Source of the DNA: Rhodamnia argentea
Taxonomy: Eukaryota; Streptophyta; Magnoliopsida; Myrtales; Myrtaceae
Direction of reading: 5' to 3'
Length of the DNA: 64,000 bases
NCBI RefSeq assembly: GCF_020921035.1
Contig: NC_063157.1
Span: 186,001 to 250,000, forward strand
Shown here: positions 43,231-55,225 of the stretch, piece after piece
How the letters are laid out: each line of letters opens with the position of its first letter
How positions within the stretch are numbered: the stretch's first letter is position 1
Position numbers and translations under genes: made by a program
Notes under the pieces: generated by a model
What the model saw: the letters and a program-made list of their open reading frames with translations, nothing else
Told to the model about the DNA's origin: nothing
The model's database searches: none

Positions 43231-44174
43231 GCTGTTGCACTGCAGCTTACACTGACCAGTCAAAATTTGAGAAAAGAAAAAGAACGAAGGAAAGATCAGG
43301 GCTTGCCAAATTCAGCTCTTCCCCAGCACATCCATCCTCTCTTCCCATTAATTTAGGACCTGGCAATCCGAACTACAAGTTCTCTCTCCCTCTCTACACG
43401 CGCCAGTTTTGCCCCCACTTGCCCACTTTGTCGCTGGCTCCCAAAGAAGCGGATGAATTGGAAAATAACAGGAGTTCATGCCTCGAGGACTTGTAAGCCC
43501 TGCATTCTCTTTCCAAATTTCTTTTCCTTGATGATTTGAAGGAATGTACCAGTACTACTGTTCTGCAGACTTGTTCTTCAGAAACTCTTCCGCTGTAAGG
43601 AAAATGTAACCTGAGCCTGACTCTAACTCGTTCAAAAGCACTTCTTCATTCGTTTGGTGTTTATGGGAAGGAGTAGCGCATCTGCTCTCTCACTTACAAC
43701 TCGCACAAATGCTATTTTAGTTTTGAGCTTTGTAGCTAGGAGTACATTATAAACTATGCTACAGGGTTGCCGCGTCCTTCTGGTTTATTAGCTAGCAGAT
43801 TTGTGAATGTGAATGGTAAGTTTTAGAACCCCTTTCCTTTTGAAGTTCGACTAGTCAGTCGGATAGACATTTGGGTAGGAAGCATCCACCCACCAGTCAA
43901 AAACTAAACCAGCAAACGTGGAGAGTAAATTACCCATTCAAGAGGTCTGCACAAGCAATGCTACAAATATTCTAAATTGGAGTTGGAGCTATATTGTAGT
44001 CTTTTTGCGGGTTTGTATATGCAACTTATTTGGGAACTGAGGTTGCTGCCTGGTGAACTCTATGTTACATGCTGTTGAATGCAGCACAACGTTCCAGTGT
44101 TTCAAGGACTTGTACCGATGAACACGGGTTGGAGTGGTTTATGCCTAATAATACGGATCGATTGTTAGATTGAC
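43231..44174 (+). pseudogene. Decaying tandem copy of the small proline-rich gene at 44371
   Basis: An open stretch ending at 43491 translates to SSLPINLGPGNPNYKFS, then KEADELENNRSSCLEDL before a GTAAG donor. It aligns with the downstream gene (PLPISTGPGNQKYYFS, then RKQADEAEDSRSSCLKDL). No in-frame ATG exists where the intact copy has one. The second exon's position is recognisable near 44100-44130 (GTTGGAGTGGTTTAT) but the acceptor CACAG is changed to CACGG, and the conserved Cys-rich tail is lost. Intron remnants also match (for example AGACATTT...ACCAGTCAAA). Most likely a pseudogene; transcription is not excluded. Confidence 0.65.
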
Positions 44175-44370
44175 TCTTGAAGTTCCTTGCAACATTTGCT
44201 ACTCTCTGGTCACGAAGGTGGCTTGAGGATCATCTGTGTCCCTTATACTTGAAGGCTTCTTGATTTTTTCTTTTTTCTTTAACTTTCCAGGAGAGCTTTT
44301 TCCTCTGACCCAGCTCAGATCAACCAGTCAAAAAGAACGAAGAGAAAGAAGCCAGAGATTGCCGAAGGCA

Positions 44371-45244
44371 ATGGAAGATATGGAAGAGGATGGCCACATC
44401 TCTCAGACTTCATCACCGCCAACACCGCCATCACCTCTTCCCATAAGTACAGGACCTGGCAATCAAAAATACTATTTCTCGCCATCTCCAACTCCATCCC
44501 CGCCATTTTCACCACCGCAGTCCAGTCATACATCTGCAGAAAACCTTCCTCTTCTGCAGGAGTCATCTGTTCCTACTCGAACGCCGCCTTTGGCATTTTC
44601 CTTGGACCGTAAACAAGCAGATGAAGCAGAGGATTCCAGAAGTTCGTGCCTTAAGGACTTGTAAGCTCTTCTTCATCCTTTACTTTGCTAAGTAGATGGT
44701 GAGCATCAATTTTCAACAGGATCAGGTGGGATCCATATTAGGAACAAAGTAGAGCGTTCACTCTTGCACAAAGTGTTAGCTTAATTTGTACTAGCGCAGA
44801 AGATAGGAAACTACTGCATCACCTTCATCTGTTCCACTTCCTGGGACTTCAATAGCTAGAAGTATCTTTGAATGGTAGGTTTTAACATTTGAAGCGCCAA
44901 CTACTCGGCTGTGTAGACATTTTTTAGCAGGAAGCCTACAACTACCAGTCAAACCCAGCAATCCCGTTTAAACAAGAACAGTAGGGAATCACTTTCCTTC
45001 CAAATTTTCGGAGCAGGCAAGCAGAGCTCATATAGTTATTTTGCTGGTTGGCTATACCACCAGGGCATTAGGCCTGATGTATCCTGCTAGCAAGTACATG
45101 GAGATAAATACGAAGTTGAGTCGCATGTTCAAGACCTTAAAACTGATGAGCCTTTCTGAACACAGGTTGGAGTGGTTTATTCGAAGATGCTGCAACTGCT
45201 TCATTGAGTCTTACACATCGAGGAGTCATCATCAGCTACACTAG
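44371..45244 (+). CDS. Small proline-rich protein with a C-terminal LEWFIRRCCNC tail (2 exons, 122 aa)
   Basis: Exon 1 is 44371-44660 and exon 2 is 45166-45244, joined through GTAAG and CACAG sites in phase. The protein starts MEDMEEDGHISQTSSPPTPP, is rich in Pro and Ser to about residue 75 (FSPSPTPSPPFSPP), then has an acidic segment EAEDSRSSCLKDL and ends LLEWFIRRCCNCFIESYT. The Cys pair next to basic and aromatic residues could be a lipid-modified membrane anchor; this is inference. I recall similar small uncharacterised plant proteins but know no function. A preceding in-frame stretch back to 44236 is probably leader. An extra internal exon cannot be excluded. A degenerate copy lies about 1.1 kb upstream. 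Confidence 0.6.
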
Positions 45245-45832
45245 CAACAGCGAGCGATTGTTTGTAACCATTGTTTTTTGGATTTTTACCATTTCTCAGG
45301 ACCAATTAGCTTCTTCTAACCTGTGACCTGACTCATACGTCAGAGGTTGTAAACTTTACATGTTTGTGTAACTGCCCATACGAACACATCAAATTTGTTT
45401 TAGGAAATGCTCAAATTTGACCAAAAATGTAGAGAGAACTGTGAGGGAAGATCTGAGTCTGTTGGTCCAGAAACCCTTTCCTCCTATCACTTTGACTTCC
45501 GAATGCCACCATTCCGTCTCTTTGTTTGAAATAACTTGGCCCACTTCGCAGAAAATAGAAGAGGAAACCCAGGGCGCGTGCCGTACACAGAACTGTGAAG
45601 CAAAGACTTCTTTTTATTTAATTTTTACCTTTACTGCCAACAGCTAAGATCATTAACGTTCGTCTTACTAATCTAGCTTTTCCCTCACCATATATACTCC
45701 CCAAAACTAGTTTCTTTATGCAGAACTACGCCAAGAAGTTCCATCCTCACAAGTACCACAGTGACAACCTATGCATCAATCCAAGAGTACCAAGATGCTC
45801 AAGCAACTAAATACCACCATGCAACCAGCATC
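45245..45832. other. Spacer between convergent genes
   Basis: 3' flanks of the proline-rich gene (+) and MED8 (-). On the minus strand an AATAAA lies at 45618-45613, about 215 nt past the MED8 stop, a plausible polyadenylation signal. Open frames here are not recognisable. Confidence 0.4.
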
Positions 45833-48800
45833 TCACTGCTGATTTGGCTGCCTCTGTTGTGAGAAATTGGGGTGATTCTGAGATGTGTTTGGTAGGGTCC
45901 CCATACCAGACTGCAGACCCTGAGCATTTGGTGCCATGTTACCAAATGCACCCTGTGAACCAGGCTGCTGCTGCTGCTGCTGCTGCTGTATAGGAATCAT
46001 ATTGGTAGCATTGGCTGCTCCCATATTATAAACTGCAAAGTGAGAGAGACCCATTATACACTATCACCATAAACCATGTTTGACACTTTGAATCCTATAA
46101 ACATTCGTTTGATCATGCAGCATCCTCTTCCTTATACAGTAAGTGAATTTCAAATGCCCAGTGACAGAAGAAAGTGGAAGTCTTAGATCGTACTTTGATC
46201 ATTCAACATCTGGGAAGCATGACTCCTCTGGGAATTGGTTCCAGATAAGCCAAACTGAAAAAAAAAATTGCCAAATAGAGAATAATTAGTGACACCCCAA
46301 ATAAGAGTTCCGCCTTGAATATTACGCCAAAACACCAAGTCTATCATGAGCTAACATTTTTTTTTTTTTTTGGTCAAAGCACCAAGTCTATCAGAGCTAA
46401 CATTCACCAGTTAAGAAAATGCATATTGATCAATGTATTGCGCGTAATAATCATGTCAAGATACTTAAGTATATTCAAGATATCATTTTAAGAAGCTCAG
46501 TTCTGAAGTTTCAGCACCAATTTCATCCAGCGCACGTATTCAGCACCATCATGACAGAAACAGGACTTAATATTGAACCAAAGGAACTTCTGACTTAACA
46601 AAAGAATCAGAGAAATTGCATTTGACCTCCCACAAGTGTGAGCTTGCGATACTTACAAAATATTGGCTCCCCTAAAACTATCATTTTTTTCAACAAACAG
46701 CATTCATTATATTTATCCATCCATTTCAAATGAATCCAGGGAAAATGGTGCAACAAGACTATATGAAATTTTGTAAAACCACTGTCAACTTTTTTAAAAA
46801 CTTAAGAGATTAGATGAAGAAATGGTTTCCTATTTAATTAAATACATTAACCATCCTCCTCAAGCGTAAGCTGGACCTTAGCCTAAGACTAAAGCATGGA
46901 AATATATAATAGGTTAAGCATATAGAGGGCCGTAGCTCCTGCTTTGGTAACTCGTTAAAATATTATGAAAGGCAACTGTTCTAAAAATTTAAGCTCAACA
47001 TTTAATTAAATACTTACGGAGATAAATAGTTGGCTAATTGTAATCCTTTTCTCATGGACCAACTAGTAAAAATTTTAAATACATTAACCATCCGTCTCAA
47101 GCGTAGGCTGGACCTTTGCCTTAGACTAAAGCGTGGAAATATATAATAGGTTAAGTATATAGAGGGTCATAGCTCCTGCTTTGGTAACTAGTTAAAATAT
47201 TATGAAAGCCAACTGTTCTAAAAGTTTAAGTGCAACATTTAATTAAATACTTAACGGACATAAATAGGTGGCTAATTGCAATCCTTTTCTCAAGGACCAA
47301 CAGATAAAAACTTTCGTCTGCAGGAATTCAAAAGTCCTGTGAAACTTTAGCTAACAAATTACACATCTTATGGGCATCTTCCTCAATCCATAATATTTGT
47401 CCTCCTACATCACTACACTTACACCTAGCAATGTCTTTTTTCTTTTGCAGGATATATTCTTTGCAATGTACTTCAAATGTAATATTAGCTTTTCATAAAG
47501 AGGTCTATCATTTAGACTGAAATGGACCTAAAAATTTTCTATCAGGACGAAACATTGTAGCTGAAATAAACATTCAAGGAGAGTAATTCACATGGTATTT
47601 CTGGTGACATTCCATCCCATGAAGAAACATAGTAAACAAAAATTCCTCTCCTGCTTGGAAGAAAGGGTAAAAAGCTCACCGGCACCCTTGGAAGAAGAGA
47701 CTGCGACTGCATTGTAGCCGAAATATTTGGTATCTGAAATAAAATAAGCACGGTCAGTGTACTTCATCAGCATAAAACAGAGTGAAGATCAGCCCATGAG
47801 TCGAAAGGTAATGGAATGTCTGGACTGAGATAAGGAAAAACAAATGAAAAGAAGATGGTCCACAAAACAGAAATTTATGCATTAAAATAAGAAGAGCCAT
47901 GCACACCTAATTGCATGCTTGAACATTTAAACTTACTAAGCGAATATTCAACTGCCTGAGGCATAATAACCGCATAAGTATAGTAACAGTACAAAAAGTG
48001 TTCTTCAGTAATAACCACTGGTAAGCCAACGGAAAAGTATGAGCCAGATTGGGAGTATAGTTGAACTAATTCTCATGCAAATTTCTAGTTTTGGCCACCA
48101 TATTCAAGATTAACTATCACTTAAGGTTTTTCAAGGGAAAAATCCAGATGATGCACTTAATACTCAAATATGTCCACTGAAGTTCGTGAAAGAATCCTAA
48201 AATCTTAAAGTTGTTTGCAGTGACACAGATGGAAAGATGACAAAAGAACCAAGGAAAGAGCGATATCTGACCATCTGGCTATTTGGTGCTGTCTGAGCAG
48301 CATTGAACAATGCACTATTGGCAGTGCCAGAAAATTGGCTTAGATGACGATTCATCATGTTTCCTTGATTGAGTTGGCTTTGACCAATGCTATGCTGCAA
48401 AGGGCCAGAAGGCAACTGCCTACCTTGAAATTGTTGGTGCCCCAGTGTCTGAGAATACTGCATCTGAGGTTGACCCTGAAACGGCCAAAAATATATGAGA
48501 TTGAGGCAGTGTAGAAGAACCCCAGTCTGGCATTAGCAGAAATGGACACAAGTTTCTCGAAGTTGGCTAGAGCTGCAATATGATTATTGGAGGAGAAAGA
48601 AAAACATTCAGCCTGAAGCACTTGCATGAGTGTCCATTTGGATGTTGTTGAGCGTTACAAAAGCTGCTCAGCAACAAGAAAAAGTGGGGATTGTTGCGGT
48701 GAGCTAGAAAAGTTTGAGAACACAGATGAGGCCTTTGACAATTTATAAGAGTTCTGCTTCAATTATGGAGGTACTTCCTCCTTAGTATATCAAGAAATGA

Positions 48801-51800
48801 CATCAATTTGATACACACAAATCAGCCTTTACTTGGAAAATTAACACTTGGTAAGATTAAGCATGTTTGGTAAAACTAACTAGTATTAATCTAAAAACTC
48901 ACTTAAGTCAAAGATCACTTAATGTGTAAAATTGTGGGGGGTGTTAAAATGTCAAGTACAAAGATGTCCCACGCTTCTTGTCTACGGGGTTCACATAGAC
49001 ATTTTAACTCATAGCTACATGGACATTTTAACACTCCCTTAGTGCATTGCCTTTACCTACATCAAGTACAAAGATGCCGTTCTATACATGGGTTTCAACT
49101 AAAAATAATATGCATGAAGCAACACTCATTTGAAATCTTCTAGAAGTTTATTTTATTTGGCCAAGAATCTACAAAATGAAGCGATTTATATATAGATCCA
49201 TATTACTTAACATTAAGTCCAAAGAACGAGGATAATTATCCACTAAGACACAAACAAAGAGTATTAGTCTGTTACCACCAAAGATCTGCTCCTAATTTTA
49301 GAAGTTGTTAAGAGAATAGTTGATATAGCAAGAATAAAAGAGAGAGAAGGAGAAAGAAGGAAGAGAGGTAGGAATAGAATTTCCTCGTCATAAATAGAAT
49401 GCGATTCTCCTTAGCCTTGTTTAGGCATGTTTTTGCGCCGTGAATATACTTGCAATCCTTGGGACGTAACAGAAGTTCTTCCCATGATTTCCTATGTAGC
49501 ACCGACACGGCATGTGACATGCGATACAACATGACAAGACATGCAAACACGTGATTTCTCAAAAAACAAAGAATTCCGACACGTTGGCACACGTTATTAG
49601 ATGTATATTTTTATAAACACATAATAAATTATCTCGTATATATAAAAATATCGGTGTTGAGTTTCTTTTTCTTCTATTAGGGATTCACGATTAGTTTTTT
49701 TTTTTTTTGTGGTTGCGTATATGACTTAAGTACATATATTTTTGAAAAATTATATTTTGACCCTAATTTATTGAAAATGGCTCAAAATTGACCCCGTGCA
49801 TTCGAAATGGTGTGTCGGGATACTGGACTCGCGTGTCAATGGCATGTCTAGAGCGTTGACCACATGTCGGTTGCATGTCCGAGAGTGTCCGAGAGTGTCG
49901 AGCACGACACGGAGGCCCCCGGAAAGTGTTGGGTGTCGGTGCTACATAGATGATTTCTTAGAAATATACACGTGATTATTATTTAATACAGAAGAAGAAA
50001 ATGAGCCATAAACCTCACCTGACCCAGACCTGACATGGTAGGGCGGAATTGTTGTTGAGCAAGAAGAATTTGCTGATGCTGAGGTAATTGCATCATCTTC
50101 TGCCTTTGCTGTTGTTGCTGCTGCTGTGGTTGCTGTTGTTGCGATTGTTGTTGAGGAGATGGCGTATTCATATTTGTACCAGACCTAGGGGAATTGGCGT
50201 ATGGCATCGGAGATGCAGAGGTGTTATCAAAAGAATTGGCACCTGGAGAAGCAGCAGATCTTCCAAGAAGTTGTGTCCCGGTGCCCTGCTCAATTTTACG
50301 TCACACGAGAAGCTCTAAGGATAAGAGGAGAAAGTCCAAAGACTTCAAAGGAAAGGTCAAGCTCAAAGAATACATTGAGCATTAAATCAACCACTATGTC
50401 CCGCAAATCCATAATGTGTGACTCATTCTAATTTGTAATAAGGTAGGACGTCCCGCTAAAGCATAAACAGAGAATAGACAGTTGCCTATGTGACTAAACA
50501 ACTATTTTCTCAACACAATCTCATTTCACAAGGATTCACAAAATGACTCATATTCTTGAGGACCACAAGTTAGGACTGTCCATATCGCCTGACCAGGATC
50601 TTTGCCGCATAGATGCTGCAGAAAATATAGAGCATAACCATCGAAATGAAAAGAGCAAAGCGGATAGGCACACCTGCAACAAAGTTCCTGCACCACTCAT
50701 GTTGTTCGATGACACAGGAGTGTTCTTTTGGTATATTCCTGAAAAAGAAGCTTCCAGAGTTGCTTAAGAAGCTATCTACATGCCACGCAAAAGATGATAG
50801 AATTCGAGAAAAATGCTTTTTTCTCATAAAAAAAAATCCGAGAAAACAGCTAAATACTTCAGTGACGAGTAATAAATTTACCAGATGAGTCAGCCAAACT
50901 TTGCATTCCATCGCCTACATGAAGCACATCTGTGAGATGCATGGGAAGTGCTGGTGTCATCTGCCTCTGGTCTCCAGATATTCTTAGTCCTTCATTTACA
51001 GATACCGTGCTCTAAATCAGTGTTAGAAAGCACTCAAAGGAAGTGCAAGAGCACCAAGAACTGACACCTTTGACATTACGAGAAATGCAAAGAAAAAGAA
51101 AGAAAGAATTTGAGAATATTAACACATCTTCCATTGCTATATGCATATGGCTTCCATTGTTATCATTTTGGGATCACAAGAACCAGAACCACGAATAACA
51201 TCCCACCTTCCGAATTTGTGTGTTTTATGTATTGACAAGCAACCTGTTGTTCCTAATAGCGGAGTTATTTCCCCATATGCCTACCTTTACCACAAATTTT
51301 GCAAGAATGCATCATCTACTTCTCTATACAGTTCAAGAATATGCAAGCACTCATTCCAAGTTCTATAATGAACCTTGAGTAGAGAAAGAGGCGAAGGAAC
51401 ACAATGCAGACATGGTCAACCAAGACAGAGCTTTAGGGTAATCTGTTAACACCTTCACCATAATTTACAGCAGCTCTCAGAATACTTTCTTGTTCTTGAA
51501 TTTTAGCAGCCTGAGCCTTGTCCAGGGTTGGAGCAATTGTTGGACCTTGGCGAGTTCCAAAACCATAAGCTTTACGTGTATCTGTCAGAACTTTTTCGGC
51601 ACTTTCACATGCAGCAGCAATCATGTCAATTCTAGCCTGCAAATGAAAAGAATGTGCATTTCATACTTTATGCAAAAGAAGGTCATTCTGGAAGGCATGC
51701 GTATATCCACCTTTTAGAGATTTCAAAACAGCATATTACAAGTCGACATCTATATCACTTAACTAAAAAAATTGGCACTCATATCAATCACTTCATATTT

Positions 51801-54060
51801 TAATGATTTTAACATATGACGGCAGTTAGGGAGACAAGTAACAAAGTAGTTGTTGATTTCCCAAGGCTTATTTATCTTTTTCTACTGCTTTACTAGTCTT
51901 GAATGATTGATTAAGGTAACCCAGGGGCTTGCAGCAGGCGGCAGGACTAATCCCCCATGCCTGTATATGAATATAGTTGAGGGAATATTGCTTATAAGAA
52001 GCATAAGGTCAAGACTGAAGATATAAGTTTAAGAAACATGCAGAGAAACCATCGGATAACCACCTTCAATTTCTCAATCTGTGAGGCAACAGGCAGGTTT
52101 TGCATGCCCTGCAGCAACTGCTCTCTCTTTGAGTTATCATCTGTCTCCATCTCAGGTAATAGCTTTGAGGACAACATTACAGGAAGAACTGTAATAGCAA
52201 AACTTCCACAGTACTTCAGTCACAGACTAAGTGCTTATGCAACATTTAGGATTTGGGTATGAAACCAGGCAATAGCTTGGACATTCAGTTTTCGATAGAT
52301 CTATCCGTTTAATACAAAGAAATTTTATTCTCAAGGATATCCCTCCCATTTTCACAAGTTTGGGTGAGTTGTTTACACCATAAAGAAAATTCTCCATTCA
52401 GATATGCTTGCGATGCTGTAGCATAAGCCCATGCGTTGTCACAATATGAGATAAAAATAATATGTTTTTTGAAAAAAGGAAGTGAAGTTGTGACCTTTAC
52501 AGATTTAAAGAATTAAAAGGTAAAGGAATACAACAAAATAAAAAATGCGGGCCTGACTCAACATTTGGGATGGAGGAATGAGAGACCCAAAAAAAATTAG
52601 AAATAATAAACTAGAATGAAGAAACAACTAAAAATAAGTCAGAAAAAGGGGAAAAAAATACCGGTGCCAGGCTAAGTTCAAAGCTGGCATCTTTAGTATA
52701 CCAAAAGAGCCCATAAACACTTAGCTACCCTTCACTTTTTGAAATCAAGTTAGATCGTATAATACATATCAAAGATATATAGCAGTGATGATGAACCAAT
52801 CACACACGGACACGCGGTATCCACAGGATAGCTCGACCAGGTGCAAGCGCTTTAATGTAGCGTAAAATTCTTCCATAGCTACAAGACGCATTTGATTAGC
52901 AGAAAGAAACAGGATGTCCCGCCATATATTGACATTATTCTGCAGAATCTGGAACTATGGAAAATCATTAACAGTGTATTCCGGTGTGCCTAGGAATGAT
53001 GAGAATAGCATTTCAACTCTAAGTTGTCAGACACTTTTAACAGAGAACAGAAACTTAAGGGCCGACAGAAAAGGAAAGACTGCTTATCCCCGGTTGATGA
53101 ATTGCTCTCCTCAAACTCAGAACACCAAGATAATGTGAAGGAGATATGTACATACTTGTGGAATTCTCTGCATTGACATTCTTTGGGTGTACAACAAAAG
53201 CCTTGGAAACCTTCCTAATCTCCTCCACGATGTTGAAAAGCTCAAGATTAACCATAGAGTACTGCCCCAAAATATCTTGCCTGGTAAACAACACAACGAT
53301 TTGAATACAACTCGAGAAAGGAAATAGAAATTGCACATTTAGCTGGACAATAAATCATGTTTTGGTATTTGCCACTTAGGTGATCACAAAATTCAACCAA
53401 ACCCAGATATGAAATGAATGCAATCGTAACGGTGTAATTAGGCCTGTGCAAATCCACGGTCTATATGTATGTTTAGGGTGGACCGAGCAAAGTAACTGGA
53501 AGAAAATGGCAGTTAAACCAGAATTACAAAAAGATTCAAGTCTTGGATGTCCAATAACAATGCCAATTACCGCCCTAATCCATATTCTAACTGAGTAAGA
53601 ATTCATGTTTCCAGTGCAAGCCGAAATACCAAACGTGCGCGATGACGGAATCGCCAAACTGGCACATTACACCATCATGGGTACAAGTTCGTCTAGCCTC
53701 ATTGCAAACTCGAATTTAAAAGCAATCAAACTGGAAGTCCATATTCGAAACCGCCTAAGATGTCCAAGAACTAGCTGACCGAGAAATAAAGGGGATGGGA
53801 ACAAAAACCGAACACGAACAACACTGAGAGAGAGAGAGAGACCATTTAGGAGTGGCATTGGTGCGGGCATAAGCGTCGAAGTCTTCGAGGATGCGGGAGA
53901 TGGATTTGAAGAGGCTCATGGCCCTAATCTTGACAGAATCGAGGTGCAGCTGCTGCTGCACGGCAGCGTTGAGCCTCTCTGCGGCGGCCATCGGCGGCTG
54001 CTGGGGTTGAGGTTGCAGCTGAGACTGGTTCGGGGTTGCCCCTTCCATGGCTGCCATCAT
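45833..54060 (-). CDS. MED8: Mediator of RNA polymerase II transcription subunit 8 (11 exons, 536 aa)
   Basis: Head-module subunit of Mediator, which links transcription factors to RNA polymerase II; in Arabidopsis MED8 affects flowering, defence and organ growth. Exons (minus strand): 54060-53843, 53280-53156, 52188-52064, 51636-51453, 50989-50882, 50738-50674, 50285-50019, 48475-48272, 47733-47680, 46254-46194, 46032-45833. The N-terminal half carries the conserved helical MED8 region (RILEDFDAYARTNATPKWQD, LELFNIVEEIRKVSKAFVV, RIDMIAAACESAEKVLTDTR, RKAYGFGTRQGP). The C-terminal half is Gln-rich and low complexity, with CAG-type runs. The splice into exon 5 was chosen to give NYGEGLRISGDQRQ; another pair of sites would insert 8 residues. 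From memory of the Arabidopsis protein, about 20 residues between exons 7 and 8 may be missing here, so a small exon may remain unfound. Confidence 0.93.
45964..45988 (-). repeat. CAG repeat encoding poly-Gln in MED8 exon 11
   Basis: About eight consecutive CAG codons (CTG units on the plus strand) give a Q8 run after NMIPI. Second Gln-rich tract of the gene is at about 50095-50155 in exon 7. Confidence 0.9.
46333..46404. mobile_element. Short retroposon-like insertion footprint in MED8 intron 10
   Basis: A 26-bp segment beginning CACCAAGTCTATCA at 46333-46358 recurs at 46380-46404 with one base deleted. Between the copies are only a T run of about 15 and GGTCAAAG. On the minus strand this reads CTTTGACC plus poly(A) bounded by a long target duplication, as left by target-primed reverse transcription of a severely truncated element. 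Confidence 0.65.
46840..47312. repeat. Tandem duplication with 237-bp period in MED8 intron 9
   Basis: AAATACATTAACC begins copies at 46840 and 47077. The copies run in parallel for their whole length (for example ATATATAATAGGTTAAG, then AGCTCCTGCTTTGGTAACT, then CAACATTTAATTAAATACTT) with scattered substitutions and small indels. No coding content. Lies within the 1.4-kb intron between exons 47733-47680 and 46254-46194. Confidence 0.9.
49492..49949. mobile_element. MITE with 17-bp perfect TIRs and 8-bp target duplication, in MED8 intron 7
   Basis: Left end CTATGTAGCACCGACAC and right end its exact reverse complement. Flanks are ATGATTTC at 49484-49491 and ATGATTTC at 49950-49957, a clean 8-bp target duplication. 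Length 458 bp, no coding capacity. Eight-bp duplications are typical of hAT-superfamily elements. Intact ends and duplication suggest a fairly recent insertion. Confidence 0.88.
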
Positions 54061-54290
54061 ACCAGCTGCTGCTCCTCTCTCTCAGTTGCTGCTGCTGCTT
54101 TTCAACGTCGCCATCGGCACTGGAGAAGAACCTGTGCGTGCATTTGCTCCCAAAATTCGCAATTGGCGAAATTAATTTGCAATTGGGCCCTTTGTCATTC
54201 GGCGAGGGGATGAATTTGAATCGGATGGATGTCAACTTCTTTTTCATCGTAGAAGATGCACTTTCTCCTTTTATTTTATTTTAACTTAAT
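54061..54290 (-). promoter_or_regulatory. Upstream region of MED8
   Basis: Presumed MED8 5' leader and core promoter on the minus strand. A short GC-rich stretch lies next to the ATG. Plus-strand open frames here mirror the leader and exon 1 and are not annotated. Confidence 0.4.
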
Positions 54291-54526
54291 ATCACAGAAA
54301 ATCTCAAACTAATATTTATATAATAAATTTATTCAAAATTAATTTGTTTATCATAAAAATCTCCAAATTAACACATCCGTGATAAATTTACCTCAAATTA
54401 ATTTTTTAACCATAAAAAAACCTTAAGTTAGTATACTTCCTTTAGTTTCGGTTAAATTCGGTCAATACCATGAAAAATCTCAAACTGGTATATATATGTA
54501 GCAAACGAAAGGTAAACACCTCAAAC
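54291..54526. repeat. Degenerate tandem repeat, four 59-bp units
   Basis: Units begin at 54291 (ATCACAGAAAATCTC), 54350 (ATCATAAAAATCTCC), 54409 (ACCATAAAAAAACCT) and 54468 (ACCATGAAAAATCTC), exactly 59 bp apart. Each continues with a variant of AAATTTACCTCAAATTAATTT. Divergence is high, so the array is old. It starts about 230 bp upstream of the MED8 ATG. Confidence 0.75.
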
Positions 54527-55225
54527 CGACACACTCGTCAATCGTCACGTATCATCTAATTCAGTAATTTGACGGTAAAATTTAATTGAAAATAACGAAG
54601 GGTAAATTTATCACAGAAGTATCAATTCGGGATGTTTCTTCATTGATATTGGGTGCATTTTTGCCGTAAGTGACTACATAATAAAATCCTTTTCTTTTCT
54701 TTGTTTGAAAAATACGGCCAATTAGAACTTGGTAATGATAAATTTCCTTTTTGGTGGAAAACCAGGTTTGCCCAAAAGGATAAAATATTAAAAGTAGAGG
54801 TTAAAATAGTGGATTTAAATAGTGAAGTAGTGATGGAGCCATTTTTTGTGGGGCTTTTTTTTTTTTTTTTTGGAATTGTGTAGCTCCTCTAATTTCACAC
54901 TTTCCTTATCACATTCTTGGTTATAAATTTGTAGTATTAAATATTTTTCTATTTAACAAGCGAATTAATTTGGATAGAACATAGGTCATCTTACCTCTTC
55001 AACAGGATTTCGTAAAAGTTTCGATTACTCTTCTATAAATGTGCTTATGTTCTTACCATTTCTATCTCGAGTTAATAGTCCAGCGCTTGTTATTTCATTA
55101 AGATGGAATGGGGAGTATGAATTGCATTTCGTTGAAGTGATCTTTTTTGAATTTTTTCCTTTTTCAAATCGAAGAATGAGAAAGTATATATCGATTTGAA
55201 TAAGACAATATGGCCTAACTTTTTA
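54527..55225. other. AT-rich intergenic DNA
   Basis: No gene or transposon termini recognised. A T run of about 18 lies near 54857-54874. Confidence 0.5.
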
